Positions 30,659-40,800 of a DNA stretch of 64,000 bases are shown here, in pieces (position 1 is the stretch's first letter; every line of letters begins with the position of its first letter). The position numbers were made by a program, and so were the translations under genes. This DNA is from Rebecca billardiae RCC1528 (lineage: Eukaryota > Haptophyta). Under the pieces are notes generated by a model, which saw only the letters and a list, made by a program, of their open reading frames with translations, searched no databases and was not told the origin of the DNA. The DNA lies in contig OZ251225.1 of assembly GCA_965240325.2 (NCBI GenBank), positions 496,001-560,000 of the forward strand, given 5' to 3'.

Positions 30659-31018
30659 TCACGAATATTGTGCCGACGGTCGTGTGAGTGCCTGACGGAT
30701 CTTGGCGTCTTTCATGCCGCGCAGCATTTGCATGATGACACTTGTTTTCACGTCGAGACGCACGAGCTCGAGAAGGAGCTCAAACACTTCCGCGTGTGGC
30801 TGCACCCCCACCGATGCTGCGAGAGCGAGCAGCTCTGCTGCTTGCGCGGCGTCCGCGATCAGCGGGCACAGGGGGTGGGTGGGTGGGTGTTGGGGCAGGG
30901 GGTCAGCATCGATAGCGGATTGAAACCGACGCATCACTTCTTGTCTGCACGCGGTGACGAGAAGCAGCCGCGACATGGCACCGGGGTCGATCGCGCGCAG
31001 ACCGTTGGCATCCTCCAT
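30659..31018 (-). CDS. MOZART2-like gamma-tubulin complex small protein
   Basis: 119 residues from the only suitable ATG at 31018 (MEDANGLRAIDPGAM). The C-terminal half, AAELLALAASVGVQPHAEVF then LLLELVRLDVKTSVIMQMLRGM, aligns by eye with the MOZART2 core (ELYELAQ-AAG-GI-PDVFKIL-DLLKLNV-PLAVFQMLKSM). MOZART2 is a small helical subunit that docks on gamma-tubulin complex proteins and helps place microtubule nucleation. Length is in the family range. The N-terminal part (SRLLLVTACRQEVMRRF, then a Pro/His-rich PLPQHPPTHPL) is unlike the family and could hide an intron. The call rests on a single motif region. Confidence 0.5.
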   Translation of the reverse strand: MEDANGLRAIDPGAMSRLLLVTACRQEVMRRFQSAIDADPLPQHPPTHPLCPLIADAAQAAELLALAASVGVQPHAEVFELLLELVRLDVKTSVIMQMLRGMKDAKIRQALTRPSAQYS

Positions 31019-31293
31019 GCTTGCCGACGCACCCGCCTTCGTCTCCCGGGTCCGGAGCGTCGGACCAAAGGAAGTCGGACGAGAGTGCGTGCCGGAGACT
31101 TTCAACTTGTTCACTAAAAGCTACTAACCCACCATATTGCCGCTGTAAACCAAGTGTAGAGTCTGTAGACTGTATCATGGATCTACTAATACTCGGAACC
31201 AGAATCATGCAACGCAAGTCTTATCATGCACCATGCACCCTAGATACGCCGCCTCATACATGCGCTCTCCGCGCGTCCGATTAGCCAGACATC

Positions 31294-31920
31294 TTACTGG
31301 TTGAACGGCACCGGCGAGCCGAACATCGCGTTGAGGATGTACGGGTTGCCGTCGAGCTTCTCGTGCACCATCAGGCCGAGGATGCCCATCTGCGCCGCGC
31401 GGCCGTTGTTCAGCTCGACCGCGCGCTTCGCCATCTTCTGGTCGGGCGTGAACTTGTCCCAGCCGAAGTCGAGGTAGCCGTTGCGGAAGTCGCCGACGAA
31501 CTCGTTGCCAGTGCCCGGCACGCTCTTCATCACCGCAAACTCCAGGAACCCGCAGAACGCAATGATCTGCAGCAGGCCGGACGTCGGCACGACGTCGAGG
31601 GCGGCGAGCCCGGCGGGCACGCTGGAGAAGGGGAGACCAGTCGCGAGGTCGCCAGGCAGGCGGACGCCCGCCGAGGTGACGATGTGCCCGAGCACCGCGA
31701 GCATCGCGACGCGGCCGTGCTTGATCTCGATGAAGCGCAGCGAGTCAAAGCGCGTCTGGTCCGCGTCCTTCAGAAGGCCGATCGGATCGAGGAAGCCGAG
31801 CGGCGGCTGCACGCCCAGCTCCTTCTCGAAGCCCATGTTCACCGCCGCGCGCGACGCCGTCGGCGCGCGCATGGCCGGGCCGTTGAAGGCGAGAGCCGAG
31901 ACGAGGATCTGCGCGAACAT
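31294..31920 (-). CDS. Fucoxanthin/chlorophyll a/c light-harvesting protein
   Basis: 208 residues from the ATG at 31920. Start MFAQILVSALAFNGPAMRAP gives a short signal peptide ending A-L-A-F, the haptophyte/stramenopile signal-plus-transit boundary with Phe, so import into a four-membrane plastid is expected. The mature part begins near GFEKELGVQPPLGFLDPIGLL. Helix 1 has the chlorophyll-binding LRFIEIKHGRVAMLAVLGH (E-x2-H-x-R) and helix 3 AVELNNGRAAQMGILGLMVHE (E-x2-N-x-R); a middle hydrophobic segment (LLQIIAFCGFLEFAVM) is helix 2. It is a thylakoid antenna protein binding chlorophylls a/c and fucoxanthin. It lies 277 bp from a divergent gene for another plastid-targeted protein. An open frame to 31983 has no upstream ATG. 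Confidence 0.92.
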   Translation of the reverse strand: MFAQILVSALAFNGPAMRAPTASRAAVNMGFEKELGVQPPLGFLDPIGLLKDADQTRFDSLRFIEIKHGRVAMLAVLGHIVTSAGVRLPGDLATGLPFSSVPAGLAALDVVPTSGLLQIIAFCGFLEFAVMKSVPGTGNEFVGDFRNGYLDFGWDKFTPDQKMAKRAVELNNGRAAQMGILGLMVHEKLDGNPYILNAMFGSPVPFNQ

Positions 31921-32197
31921 GACGGGCGACTGCGGGCTGACGGATGCGATCCAGCCAAGCCCAATAATTAATGCGCGCGCCAATTTAAGCCCTCATTAAT
32001 TGTGCCGCGCGGTTGGCAGCGGGCGGGCGGGTAATGGCGCTGCTGGTGAGCGTCGCGGCCTTTAGCACGAGATTTCACAATCTGCAGATCAGAGATCTGA
32101 TCGCGCCCGCCCGGAACATGCGGTCCGGGCTCCCGCGGCCTTGGTCACACAGACCGCTCGCGGCACTCGACAACCCGTCGCGGATTCGTGCACCCCG
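31921..32197. promoter_or_regulatory. Divergent promoter region between two plastid-protein genes
   Basis: 277 bp separating the starts of the light-harvesting gene (minus) and the 203-residue plastid protein (plus). It contains an AATTAAT pair (near 31964 and 31996) and a CCAATTT motif at 31980. Shared light regulation is plausible by position but not shown by the sequence. Confidence 0.35.
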
Positions 32198-32809
32198 ATG
32201 CTCGCCGCCATCCCGCGAGTGCTCGTGCTCCTCGCGCTCGCGCGAGCTGCGCATGGCTTCTCGGCCCCAGCAGGCAGGGGGCACGTTGCTGCGGCCCCCA
32301 GCCTGCACCGCTCCCGCGTCGTCGCGGCGATCAAGCAGGCGGACGTCGATGCGGTCGTCGCGCGCTGCCGCAAGCGATTCCCAAACTCGCGCGAGGGCAA
32401 CATGCTGTGGATCGAGCCGAAGCAGGCGCAGTCGCAGCTCCAGGCGATCGCGAAGGTGTACGGCGAGGAGGCTGCCGTCGAGATGGCCCTGAAGGAACCG
32501 CGCTGCCTCTTCTACAACACGGCGTACATGAAGCCGGCGTTTGATGCGTTTGCGGAGAATTTTGGCGAGGAGGAGACTAAGGGCATGGTCATGCGCAACC
32601 CCAACCTGCTCGCGGTGCGGCCGGACGGGTACGGTGGCGCATCCGGGGCGGGCAATGAGGCAATGTACGCCTCGTACGTCGTCGACTTCACGCGCTCGTT
32701 CGGCGGCTACATCACCGGGCTAGTTTTCTTCCTGCTCTCCGTCCCCGCCATCGAGATCCTCACCGGCGTGCCGCGCTCCGAGTTTCTCTCGGTGCTCTTG
32801 AACCGGTGA
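32198..32809 (+). CDS. Plastid-targeted protein of unknown function
   Basis: 203 residues from the ATG at 32198: MLAAIPRVLVLLALARAAHG is a signal peptide followed at once by FSAPAGRG, the A-x-A-F-type plastid leader seen in the neighbouring antenna gene. The mature part has a Cys/Arg-containing helix (VDAVVARCRKRFPNSREG), two helical repeats with a loose mTERF-like rhythm (AVEMALKEPRCLFYNT and EETKGMVMRNPNLLAVRP), and a C-terminal membrane span (YITGLVFFLLSVPAIEILTG). It may be a thylakoid or envelope membrane protein. I recognise no named family; the NPNLLA motif is only suggestive. The frame is open back to 32141, but that extension removes the signal peptide from the terminus. Confidence 0.65.
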   Translation: MLAAIPRVLVLLALARAAHGFSAPAGRGHVAAAPSLHRSRVVAAIKQADVDAVVARCRKRFPNSREGNMLWIEPKQAQSQLQAIAKVYGEEAAVEMALKEPRCLFYNTAYMKPAFDAFAENFGEEETKGMVMRNPNLLAVRPDGYGGASGAGNEAMYASYVVDFTRSFGGYITGLVFFLLSVPAIEILTGVPRSEFLSVLLNR

Positions 32810-33087
32810 GCCGGCTGAGCTGGCGTGCAGGCGCAGGGCTGTGCTTCGCCGAGGCCCGGCCACACACACACACACGCGCGTGCGCGGAGCGCGACCGTCG
32901 CGGACTGGGAGCGGCGTGGGCAGCGTCACTGCTGAGGATGACCACTTCGAAGCCCGCTATTCATATTGGCGATGCTGCGGCAGCGCCGCCAGCAGCACTG
33001 GCGCGGCTCGTGCCAGCCGCAGCACGGTACAGCAGTAGCATTGTGATTGGTGTCGTATATCCTTCGTGATGACGATATGCTGATGAG

Positions 33088-34605
33088 TCAAAGCTCGTCG
33101 TGGTCATCATCCCACTCGCCGTGGCTGCGGCCCGTGGCAGCAGGCTTGGCGCCCCCGCGACCGGCCCCGCTGCCTGCACTGCCAACGTCACCTCCCGCGT
33201 CTGCTCCCGCGCTGTCGGTGGGCTCGGTCGCCTCGGTCGGCAGCAGCTCATCGGCGTCCGCGCACTCGGCCGGCCGGCTGCCATCAGGTGGCAGCCGCGT
33301 CACCTGCCTGCTGGACTCTACGCTCATGTCGGCGTTGATCACGATCACCACGCGCGTGTCGCCCACGGCCTCCGCCGCGTCGGCTCCCACCGCGAGCGCG
33401 CCCGCGGGCTCGTCGCCCTCCCCGCCCGGACCCGCGTGGCCGCCTTGCGCTGCGGCATGCGCGGCGCGGCGCGTGGTCACCGCGACGCGGACCGAGCTGC
33501 GCAGCCTCGCGCCCCCCGCCGAGCCGTACGCCGCCTGCGCCGCGCAGCCAGCCAGCGCGTGCTGCAGGTGCCTCCGCACGGGGCCGTGCACCAGCATTGA
33601 GAACTTGCTCACCAGTGTCTTGAACCCGTACCGCGCGATCTGGCGCTCGCGGTCGGAGCCCTCCCACGCGAGCTTGTCGAGGAGGAGGTTGGTGACGCCC
33701 TCGTCCCAGACGATCCCCGCGCCGCCGGCGAAGTACTCGCGCAGCTCGTCGCGCAGCTCGACGAGCAGCCGCGCCGCGAGCGCGCGGAGCTGCGCGCGCG
33801 CAAACGGAAAGTAGGGGACGGTGAGGTCGACGCGCGAGGTGAAGTCTGTGTTGTTGGCGTGCACGTCGAGCTGGGCCTGCAGCTCGTCCTGCAGCGCGTG
33901 CACGTCGACGTCCTCGCGCGAGCGCGCCGCGTACACGCGCTCCGAGATCGCCTCCGCGCCCAGGTTCGACGTGAGCAAGAAGGTGACGTTCGCGTACCCA
34001 AAGTCGTCTCGCGAGTCGGTCGGGCGCGAGAAGTAGGGCCTGAACACGGAGAGCGCGCGCGCTGGCATCATCTGCACCTCCTCGAGGACGATGAGGCCGC
34101 GCGAGCAGCGGCGGACGAGCTGGTTCACCCGCGCGCGCAGCTCCTCCTCGTACTCCAGCGTGAGCTCGGGGCTGCGGTAGTTCACCGAGCCGATGACGAG
34201 CACGCCGATCGGTCGGTCGCGCGCGTCGGAGCGCGCGTACAGCGCGCGTGCGAGCACCTCGTGCGTGAGCGACTTGCCCACGCCGGTCGGCCCGTGGAGC
34301 GAGATGACGAGCGGCTTCTCCCGACGCTTGCTCGCGTGGTGCACGCGCAGCGTGTCGAGGATCAGCTCGATCGCCTGCGGCTGGCCGATCACGCGCTCGC
34401 GCAGCGCCGCCTCCGCGCGCTCCAGCCAGTCGGACCGCCATGCGCACGAGTGCGGGTCGCCGACGAACGGGGTGAGCGCGTACTCGGCCATCTCAGAGAG
34501 TGTCGGAACCGCCTGCCAGACGGTATCCCAGCCGCTCGGCTGCGCCGCGAGCGGCTGCTGCGCCGCCACTATCGCGCACGCTACAGCCGTCAGCGCCGCC
34601 ATCAT
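33088..34605 (-). CDS. Torsin-like ER-lumenal AAA+ ATPase with HDEL tail
   Basis: 505 residues from ATG 34605 (MMAALTAVACAIVAAQQPLA, a signal peptide). Pattern of a Torsin/ClpB-C AAA+ domain: ERVIGQPQAIELILDTLR, Walker A HGPTGVGKSLTHEVLARAL, Walker B-like RGLIVLEEVQMM, sensor 1 NVTFLLTSNLGAEAIS, then YFPFARAQLRALAA, VTNLLLDKLAWEG and RYGFKTLVSKF. It ends DDHDEL followed by TGA, a canonical ER-retrieval signal, so the protein is lumenal. Torsins act on nuclear-envelope and ER proteins with membrane-anchored cofactors. Unlike metazoan torsin A (Walker A GKN), this has canonical GKS, but its Walker B is LEE where D-E is usual. A long Gly/Ala/Asp-rich tail (~350-500) separates the ATPase from HDEL. 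An upstream frame to 34644 has only a GTG. Confidence 0.75.
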   Translation of the reverse strand: MMAALTAVACAIVAAQQPLAAQPSGWDTVWQAVPTLSEMAEYALTPFVGDPHSCAWRSDWLERAEAALRERVIGQPQAIELILDTLRVHHASKRREKPLVISLHGPTGVGKSLTHEVLARALYARSDARDRPIGVLVIGSVNYRSPELTLEYEEELRARVNQLVRRCSRGLIVLEEVQMMPARALSVFRPYFSRPTDSRDDFGYANVTFLLTSNLGAEAISERVYAARSREDVDVHALQDELQAQLDVHANNTDFTSRVDLTVPYFPFARAQLRALAARLLVELRDELREYFAGGAGIVWDEGVTNLLLDKLAWEGSDRERQIARYGFKTLVSKFSMLVHGPVRRHLQHALAGCAAQAAYGSAGGARLRSSVRVAVTTRRAAHAAAQGGHAGPGGEGDEPAGALAVGADAAEAVGDTRVVIVINADMSVESSRQVTRLPPDGSRPAECADADELLPTEATEPTDSAGADAGGDVGSAGSGAGRGGAKPAATGRSHGEWDDDHDEL

Positions 34606-34899
34606 GGCATGGGCAAGATGATGAGACACGATCCAACTGCGCACGAGTTCTGCAGGACTGCAGCTGACCTGTCGAGTTCTGATTTACATATCTCTGTGGC
34701 TGTGCGCACTTGTACAGTAGGAGGCAATCACTAGACTGAGGTGCTGTGGTAGCCCTTGCGGTTGTCACAGTCAGCAGTGACCGCGCGGGCCTGAGGCTGA
34801 GACTGCTGGATGATTGCTAGGCTGCGCGCGACAAGGGCTGCTCGCGAATCGAGCAGTGTGGAAACTGTTCGCTGTCACGTCGAAGACTCGGATGTCCAA
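34606..34899. other. Spacer between torsin-like gene and giant gene
   Basis: 294 bp separating the 5' end of the torsin-like gene from the 3' end of the giant gene, both on the minus strand. No motif or gene recognised. Confidence 0.4.
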
Positions 34900-37800
34900 T
34901 CAGAGGCCGCCAGCGACATCAGCTGCCATGTGCGAAATGCCTGCGAAGAGCAGGATGACGATGGGCTCCTCGACCACAAAGGTCGCGCAGGTGGCGACCT
35001 GCGCGTTGGGTGGTGGGGCGCGAGGCGGCCGTTCGTTTGTGAGCCGGCAGTGGACGCGGACGCGCGCTGGACGGGCGCTCGCGCGCTCGCACGCACGCGC
35101 TCGCTCCGCTCCGCGCGTGGCCCGCCCGCGCACGCACCGCAAACGCTGCGAGCGCAACGGTCGCGACGGGCTCCGTGTGCTTGAACGAGCTCTCCAGCGC
35201 AAAGTAGGCAAGGATGCCGAAGATCGCGAGCTGCAGCATCCAGGCCAAGGCCGTCTGCGGAGGGCGCGGCGCAGGGGCGGGCGGGCGCGCGTGCACGGGT
35301 GAGCGCCAAGCACCGCGCCGCCGGGGCGTGCGCGCGCGAGGCGCGCGCGCGCGTGCGCATCTCGTACCCGAATCTTGTCGACGGTGGTGAGCTCCTTCTT
35401 GGCTTCGGGCACCTCGCCGGTGCCGTAGGCGAAGCTCTCGCCGCCGTCCACCTTGTACCGGGCGACCGTCGCCTCGCGCAGGAAGGGCGAGGCGCGCGTC
35501 ACGCCGCCGGCCGCGCCCTCGGTTGGCGGCGCCGGCCGCGTCGTCGCCGTCTCCTCCTCGCCATCGGGGTACACGAGCGCCGTCGCCGTGGCGTCGGCGC
35601 CCTCCGGGTGCACGCGGACGTCCTCCTCCTCGTCGCGCTCGGCGCCCGACGGCGGCGAGGGCGGCGGGCTCGGCGGCCTCGGCGAGGGCGGCGGCTCTCC
35701 GTCCGTCGAGCCGTCCATGCCGCGCGCGCGGAAGCCCGCGGGGCCGGCAGCGCCGCCCTCGGGCTCCGGCTGCGCCGCCGGCGGGATCGCGGCGGCGCGG
35801 CCGACGGGCGGGTTGGTCGGCGCGACGCGGCTCGAGCACGCCGCGCCGGAGCCGCGCCGCTCGGAGCCGCCGCCCGAGCTGCCCGGCCGCGCGGCCGACG
35901 AGTCGGTGCGCGGGGGCGGCGGGCCGGGCGGCGGGCGGCGCGGCGGCGGCGGCGGCGCGCCGCCCGCCGCGGCGGGCGCGCCCGCGAGCTCCCACGGCGG
36001 CTTCATCCGCGTGGCGTTCTTGTCGGCGCCCTCCGACCAGGGCGGCGGGACGCGGCGCACGCTCGGCCCGCCCTCGCCCGGCGGCGGCGCCGGCCGGCCG
36101 TCGCCGTCGTCGAGCAGCTGGCGCGGCACGGCGATGCGCTCGCGCACGCCCGAGCGCAGCTCGCCGCCCGGCCCCGTGAGAGGCGGCCGGCGGCGCGGCG
36201 CGGAGGAGGGGAGGTACTGCGTGCCGTCGTCCTTCTCGGCGAGCACGTCGGCAATGGTTGTGGGCGTCTTGCCCGCGCTCGGCGTGCCGCCCGCGCTCGT
36301 CGCGCCCGCCGCGCTGCCCGAGCCGCCGGAGGCGACGACGGCGGGGTCGGCGGCGCGCCCCGCCGCCGCCGCCTCGGTGCGCACGGGTGTCGTCTGCATC
36401 GGCCGCGCCCCGCCCGCGCCGCGCCCGACCTTCCACTTCTTGCGCGCGGCGGTGGGGAAGAGGCACACGATGGTGGCGACGAGCAGCCGCCGCGCCACGC
36501 CAAACGGCGTCGCGCCCCACGCCAGCCCGAGCACGAGCACGAAGAGCAGCCGCGTGACGTACAGCGCGGGCGCGGCCAGCAGCGTGCTGATGGCCACGTG
36601 CGCGACAAAGTCGGCGCCGCTGCCGCCGCCGGCCGCCTGCTGCAGCGCGCGGCGGCCGCCCTGCAGCGACTCGGGCGCGGGCAACGGCACGCCCAGCTCG
36701 CCCTCGCCCGCGAAGAGGAACGCCTGCAGCCACAGCTGGAACATGAGCTGCGTGAAGACGATCTGCACAATCTCGGGCGTGCGCAGCCCGGGCGCGGTCT
36801 CGCCCTGCGCCAGCCCGAGCAGGGACAGCCCGTCCTCGAGGGCGAAGCGCGCGCGCAGGTGGAAGGGGAGGCGGCCGTGGCTGCGCGAGCGCGCGCGCTC
36901 GAGCGCGCCCGAGCGCGCCGCCATCTTCTTGAGCAGCGCGCTGCGCCGCGCCTCGGGCTTCACGCGCATCTCGCGCGCGCACGCCGCGCCGACCAGCATC
37001 AAGTTGAGCCCGCCCACCACGGCGATCGCGATCGTGTAGATCTGCGAGATCACGGGCAGCGTGATGATCTCGATGATCTCGGGCGGCGCGTGCGGCGGCG
37101 GCGAGGGCGAGTCCGGCGAGGGCGGCGGCGGCGGCGGCGGCGCGGGCGGCGGCGGCATCGGCTCCGCCTGCAGCGTGCCCGCAAAGTCGCCGAGGCTGGT
37201 GGGCTTGCACCGCAGCGCGCCGCTCGAGCCCGCGCCCGCCCAGTACTCGTCGTAGTTGCCGAGCGTCGGCGCGTACGTCGTGTCGGTGGGAACCCACGAG
37301 AGCGTCGGGCCGTCCCACACGGCGCAGCCCAGCCAGTGGTTGCACGCCGTGCCGTACCAGCCCGCCTCGCACGCGCACGCGTCGCCGCCCGAGCAGGTGC
37401 CGCGGCCGTTGCACGCGCGGCCCGACTCGTCTGCGCTGCAGTTGTACGACGGGTCGCCCTTGTCCTTGGTGGGGGCGGTGCTCACCGTGCGGATGGTCAC
37501 GTCGAAGGCGGACTCGTTCGACGCGAGGTCCAGCGCGAGCGGCACGTTCGCCCCGTCCGCGAAGAAGAGCGCGAACGGCGTGGTGCGCAGCTGCGCGCCC
37601 GACTGCTCGATGAGCGCGTACACGTTGCTCGTCCACTCGACGAGGTTGAGGGTCACACCGGCCGCCTCGGAGAGCCCGGCGGCGTTGAGCACGCGGTTGT
37701 CGCCCGGCAGCGTGACGGTGATGTCGCCGGTCGGCGAGTCGATCACCGCGTCGTTCAGCTCGAGCGCCACGCGCCGCTCCACGAGCAGCTTCACCTTGGC

Positions 37801-40800
37801 GAGGTCGAAGAGGCGCGAGCCCTCGCCCGCGACCGCGTCTGCAATCAGCGCGGGCGCCACCTCGTCCTGCACGTACTCGATCAGCCGCGCGAGCACGAGG
37901 CGCACCGAGCCGACGTCGCCCGACGTGGCGTTGAAGAGCTCGGCGACGGTCTCGTTGGTCGCGTACAGCTCCGCCGCGTCGAGCAGCGAGCCGATCGACG
38001 CGGCGAGCGCGGCGCGCGCGTCGGCGCCGAGGTCGACGGTCGTGGAGGCGGTGAGCGCCTCGAGCACGTCCAGCGCGATGTTCTGCGCCTCGGGCTCGAC
38101 GTCGGAGGAGGTGGCGAGCGTGGCGCTGAGCGTCTGCAGCTGCTGCAGCTGCTCCGACTCGGACACGGCGGCGAGCTGCTGCAGCTCGTAGATCTGCGAG
38201 ATGAGCGACTTCTTGAGCGCGGTGTCGCCGTCACCCGCCTGCTGCAGCGCGCGCGCGCCGCCGGCGCCGCCTCGCTCGAGCAGCCGGCGGCGCGCGCCGC
38301 CGCCCGAGCCCTGCTGCGAGTCGATGAGCGCAAAGATGATCTGCAGCGCGGCGCCCGTGTCCGCCTGCGAGATCAGGTCGTCGATCAGCGTGCTCACCTC
38401 GTCCACCTGCGTGCCCGTCAGCTCCGCCTCGTTGGCGACCACGGGGCACTCGACGGTCGAGGTGGCGCCGTACACGTCTGAGACGGAGAGGCTCACGTTG
38501 TGCACGCCCGCCGGCAGGTACACCTGCACGAACTTGGCGAGCGAGCGCGAGGTGAGCTGGAGGTTGCCGTCGCGGCGGAACTCGTAGTACAGCGGCTTGT
38601 CCTCCGGGTCGTCCGTCCAGCCGCGCGCCGCGAGGAAGAACTCGGTGAAGATCGCCTGCCCCACCTCGGGCGAGGCGACGATCGAGCCGCCCCACGGCGC
38701 AACGTTGGTCGTCGCACTCACGACGGCAAAGCTCGAGATGCCCGCGGCGCCGCTCGAGCTCGCGTCGAGGCGGAAGGTGTACGTCTGGCCGGGCGAGAGC
38801 GCCGACGGGTCGATCACGATGGTCGCCCGCGTGCGCCCCGTGCCTCCCACCGCGCCCGCCTTGTCGAGGTCGATCTCGTCGCAGCTCCACAGATAGCTGA
38901 AGCGGTCGCGCCGCCGGTCTGCCCACGACGCGCCTCCCTCGAGCACGAGCTGGCCGTTCGCCGGCACCTTGGCGCGCTTCAGGTCGACCGTGACGTCGAA
39001 GAGCTCGCCCGCCTGCATCGTCACGCCGACCGACGCCGACGCGGAGCGCGTGCCCTTGGTGCCCGTGACCGTGAACGTGTACTCGCCCGGCGCGAGCGCG
39101 TTGGCCGGCACGGTGAGCACGCCGCCGCTCACCCACGCCGGATCGATGGCCGCTTGCGCGGACGAGAAGGCGAAGGCGATCGAGCCGAGCGCCGAGAGCG
39201 CGTCGGCCGGGTCGTTCGAGCCCGACGCGTCGAGGACGAGCGGCTCGTCCGCCGACGCCGAGCGCTCGCCCTGCGCGAAGAACACCTGCAGCGGCTCCGT
39301 GAGCACGCGCACGTCCACGCTCGCCTCCGCAGAGAAGGTCGGGTCCGCCGCCATCGCGACGCGCACGCGCAGCCGGTAGGTGCGGCCGAAGACGAACGTG
39401 TTCGCCGGGATGAGCAGCGACGAGCCGGCGGTGGAGCCGAGCGCGGTGGCGAGCGCGGCGGGCGTGGCGGGCGCGCCCGCCACCGTGCGGTCGTGCGTCC
39501 ACGTGTAGAGCAGCGCCTTGGAGCCCGTCCAGCACGCGGCCGCCTGGCCGCGCGCGAGGAGGCCGGTGGACTGCGACGCGCGCGCGTCGAGCGTGGCGGG
39601 CGCGAGGATCTGCACCGACGGCGCCGCCTTGCCCACCTTGGTCACCGTCCAGCGCGAGATCGGCGAGGCGCTGCCTGTGAACGAGCGCGCGCGCACGAGG
39701 AACGTCATCGTGCGCGCGTCCGCGGGCACAATGTCGTTGGAGAGCGTGAGCACGTCCCTCTGCGCGCTCAGCACCGCGTTGGGCGTGCCGGCCGGCCGCT
39801 TGAGCGCGGCGCTGAGCGTGGCGGAGAAGTCGGTGACCGACGCGTCGACGCCCCACTCGAAGGCGAGCGGCACGACGCCGCCGCCCGACGAGGCGGACGC
39901 GTCGACGGTGAGCGAGTCGCCGTCGCACGCAGAGAGCTGCGCGCTGCCCGACAGCGCCATCGTCGGCACCGGGCACGTCGTGAGGCACGGAAAGTCGCGG
40001 TCGACGGTGCCGGAGGCGGTGGAGAACTTGGTCGAGGCGACGCCGCCGACCGTCGGCGCGGCGATCGTGTTCGGCCGCACGCTGATCGTGCTGCCCGGCC
40101 CGGCGGCGGTGCTCGCCGAGAGGAACGCGACGAGCGTGCGCGAGTCCTGCCAGTTGCACGTGGGCGCGCTCGCCGAGCTGCCGCGCAGCGTCGCGACCGA
40201 CGCGGCGGTGAGCACGTTGGCGCAGGCGAACGTGCCGAGCTGGTTGGCGCGGTTCGTGCCCTGCGCGTCGAAGATCACGAGCAGCTTCGTCGCCGTGTCG
40301 TCGAACACCACGCGGTTGATCACGGGCGCGTACGAGCCGGAGAAGGTGGCGGACGCGGCTTCTGGCGCGTACTGCTGCCCGTTGAGCGACACCTCGATCG
40401 GCGTGGCGCCCAGCCCGACGGGCGAGGTCACGCCCACCTCGGCGTCGTCCGAGGCCGTGCCGCTCGCGACCTGCTCGCCAAAGCGCACGCGCACGTACGC
40501 CTCGAACGCCGCGTCGATGTCGGCGAGCGCGCGGAAGCCCGAGCCCGTGACGCGCACGGCCGCGCCGCCCTCCGCGTCGAGCGTGTCGGGCGTCGCGCCC
40601 GCGACGCTCGGCTGGTCGTAGAAGTAGAAGGGGACGCCGCCGGGCGCGATCGAGCCCTCGGCGCCGCCGTTGAGCGTCGCGCTGATCGTCGCGTTGCGCA
40701 GGCCCTCGCCCGCCAGCCGGCGCCCGCCGCCCGTGAACGCGGGCATCTCGCACAGCAGCCGCGGCGGGTCGTCGAGCAGCTGCGCGGCCGCGAGCTGCAC

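Noticed and set aside
31921-31983. An earlier start for the light-harvesting protein at 31983
   Set aside because: That codon is TTG; the ATG at 31920 gives the expected signal peptide with the A-F boundary.
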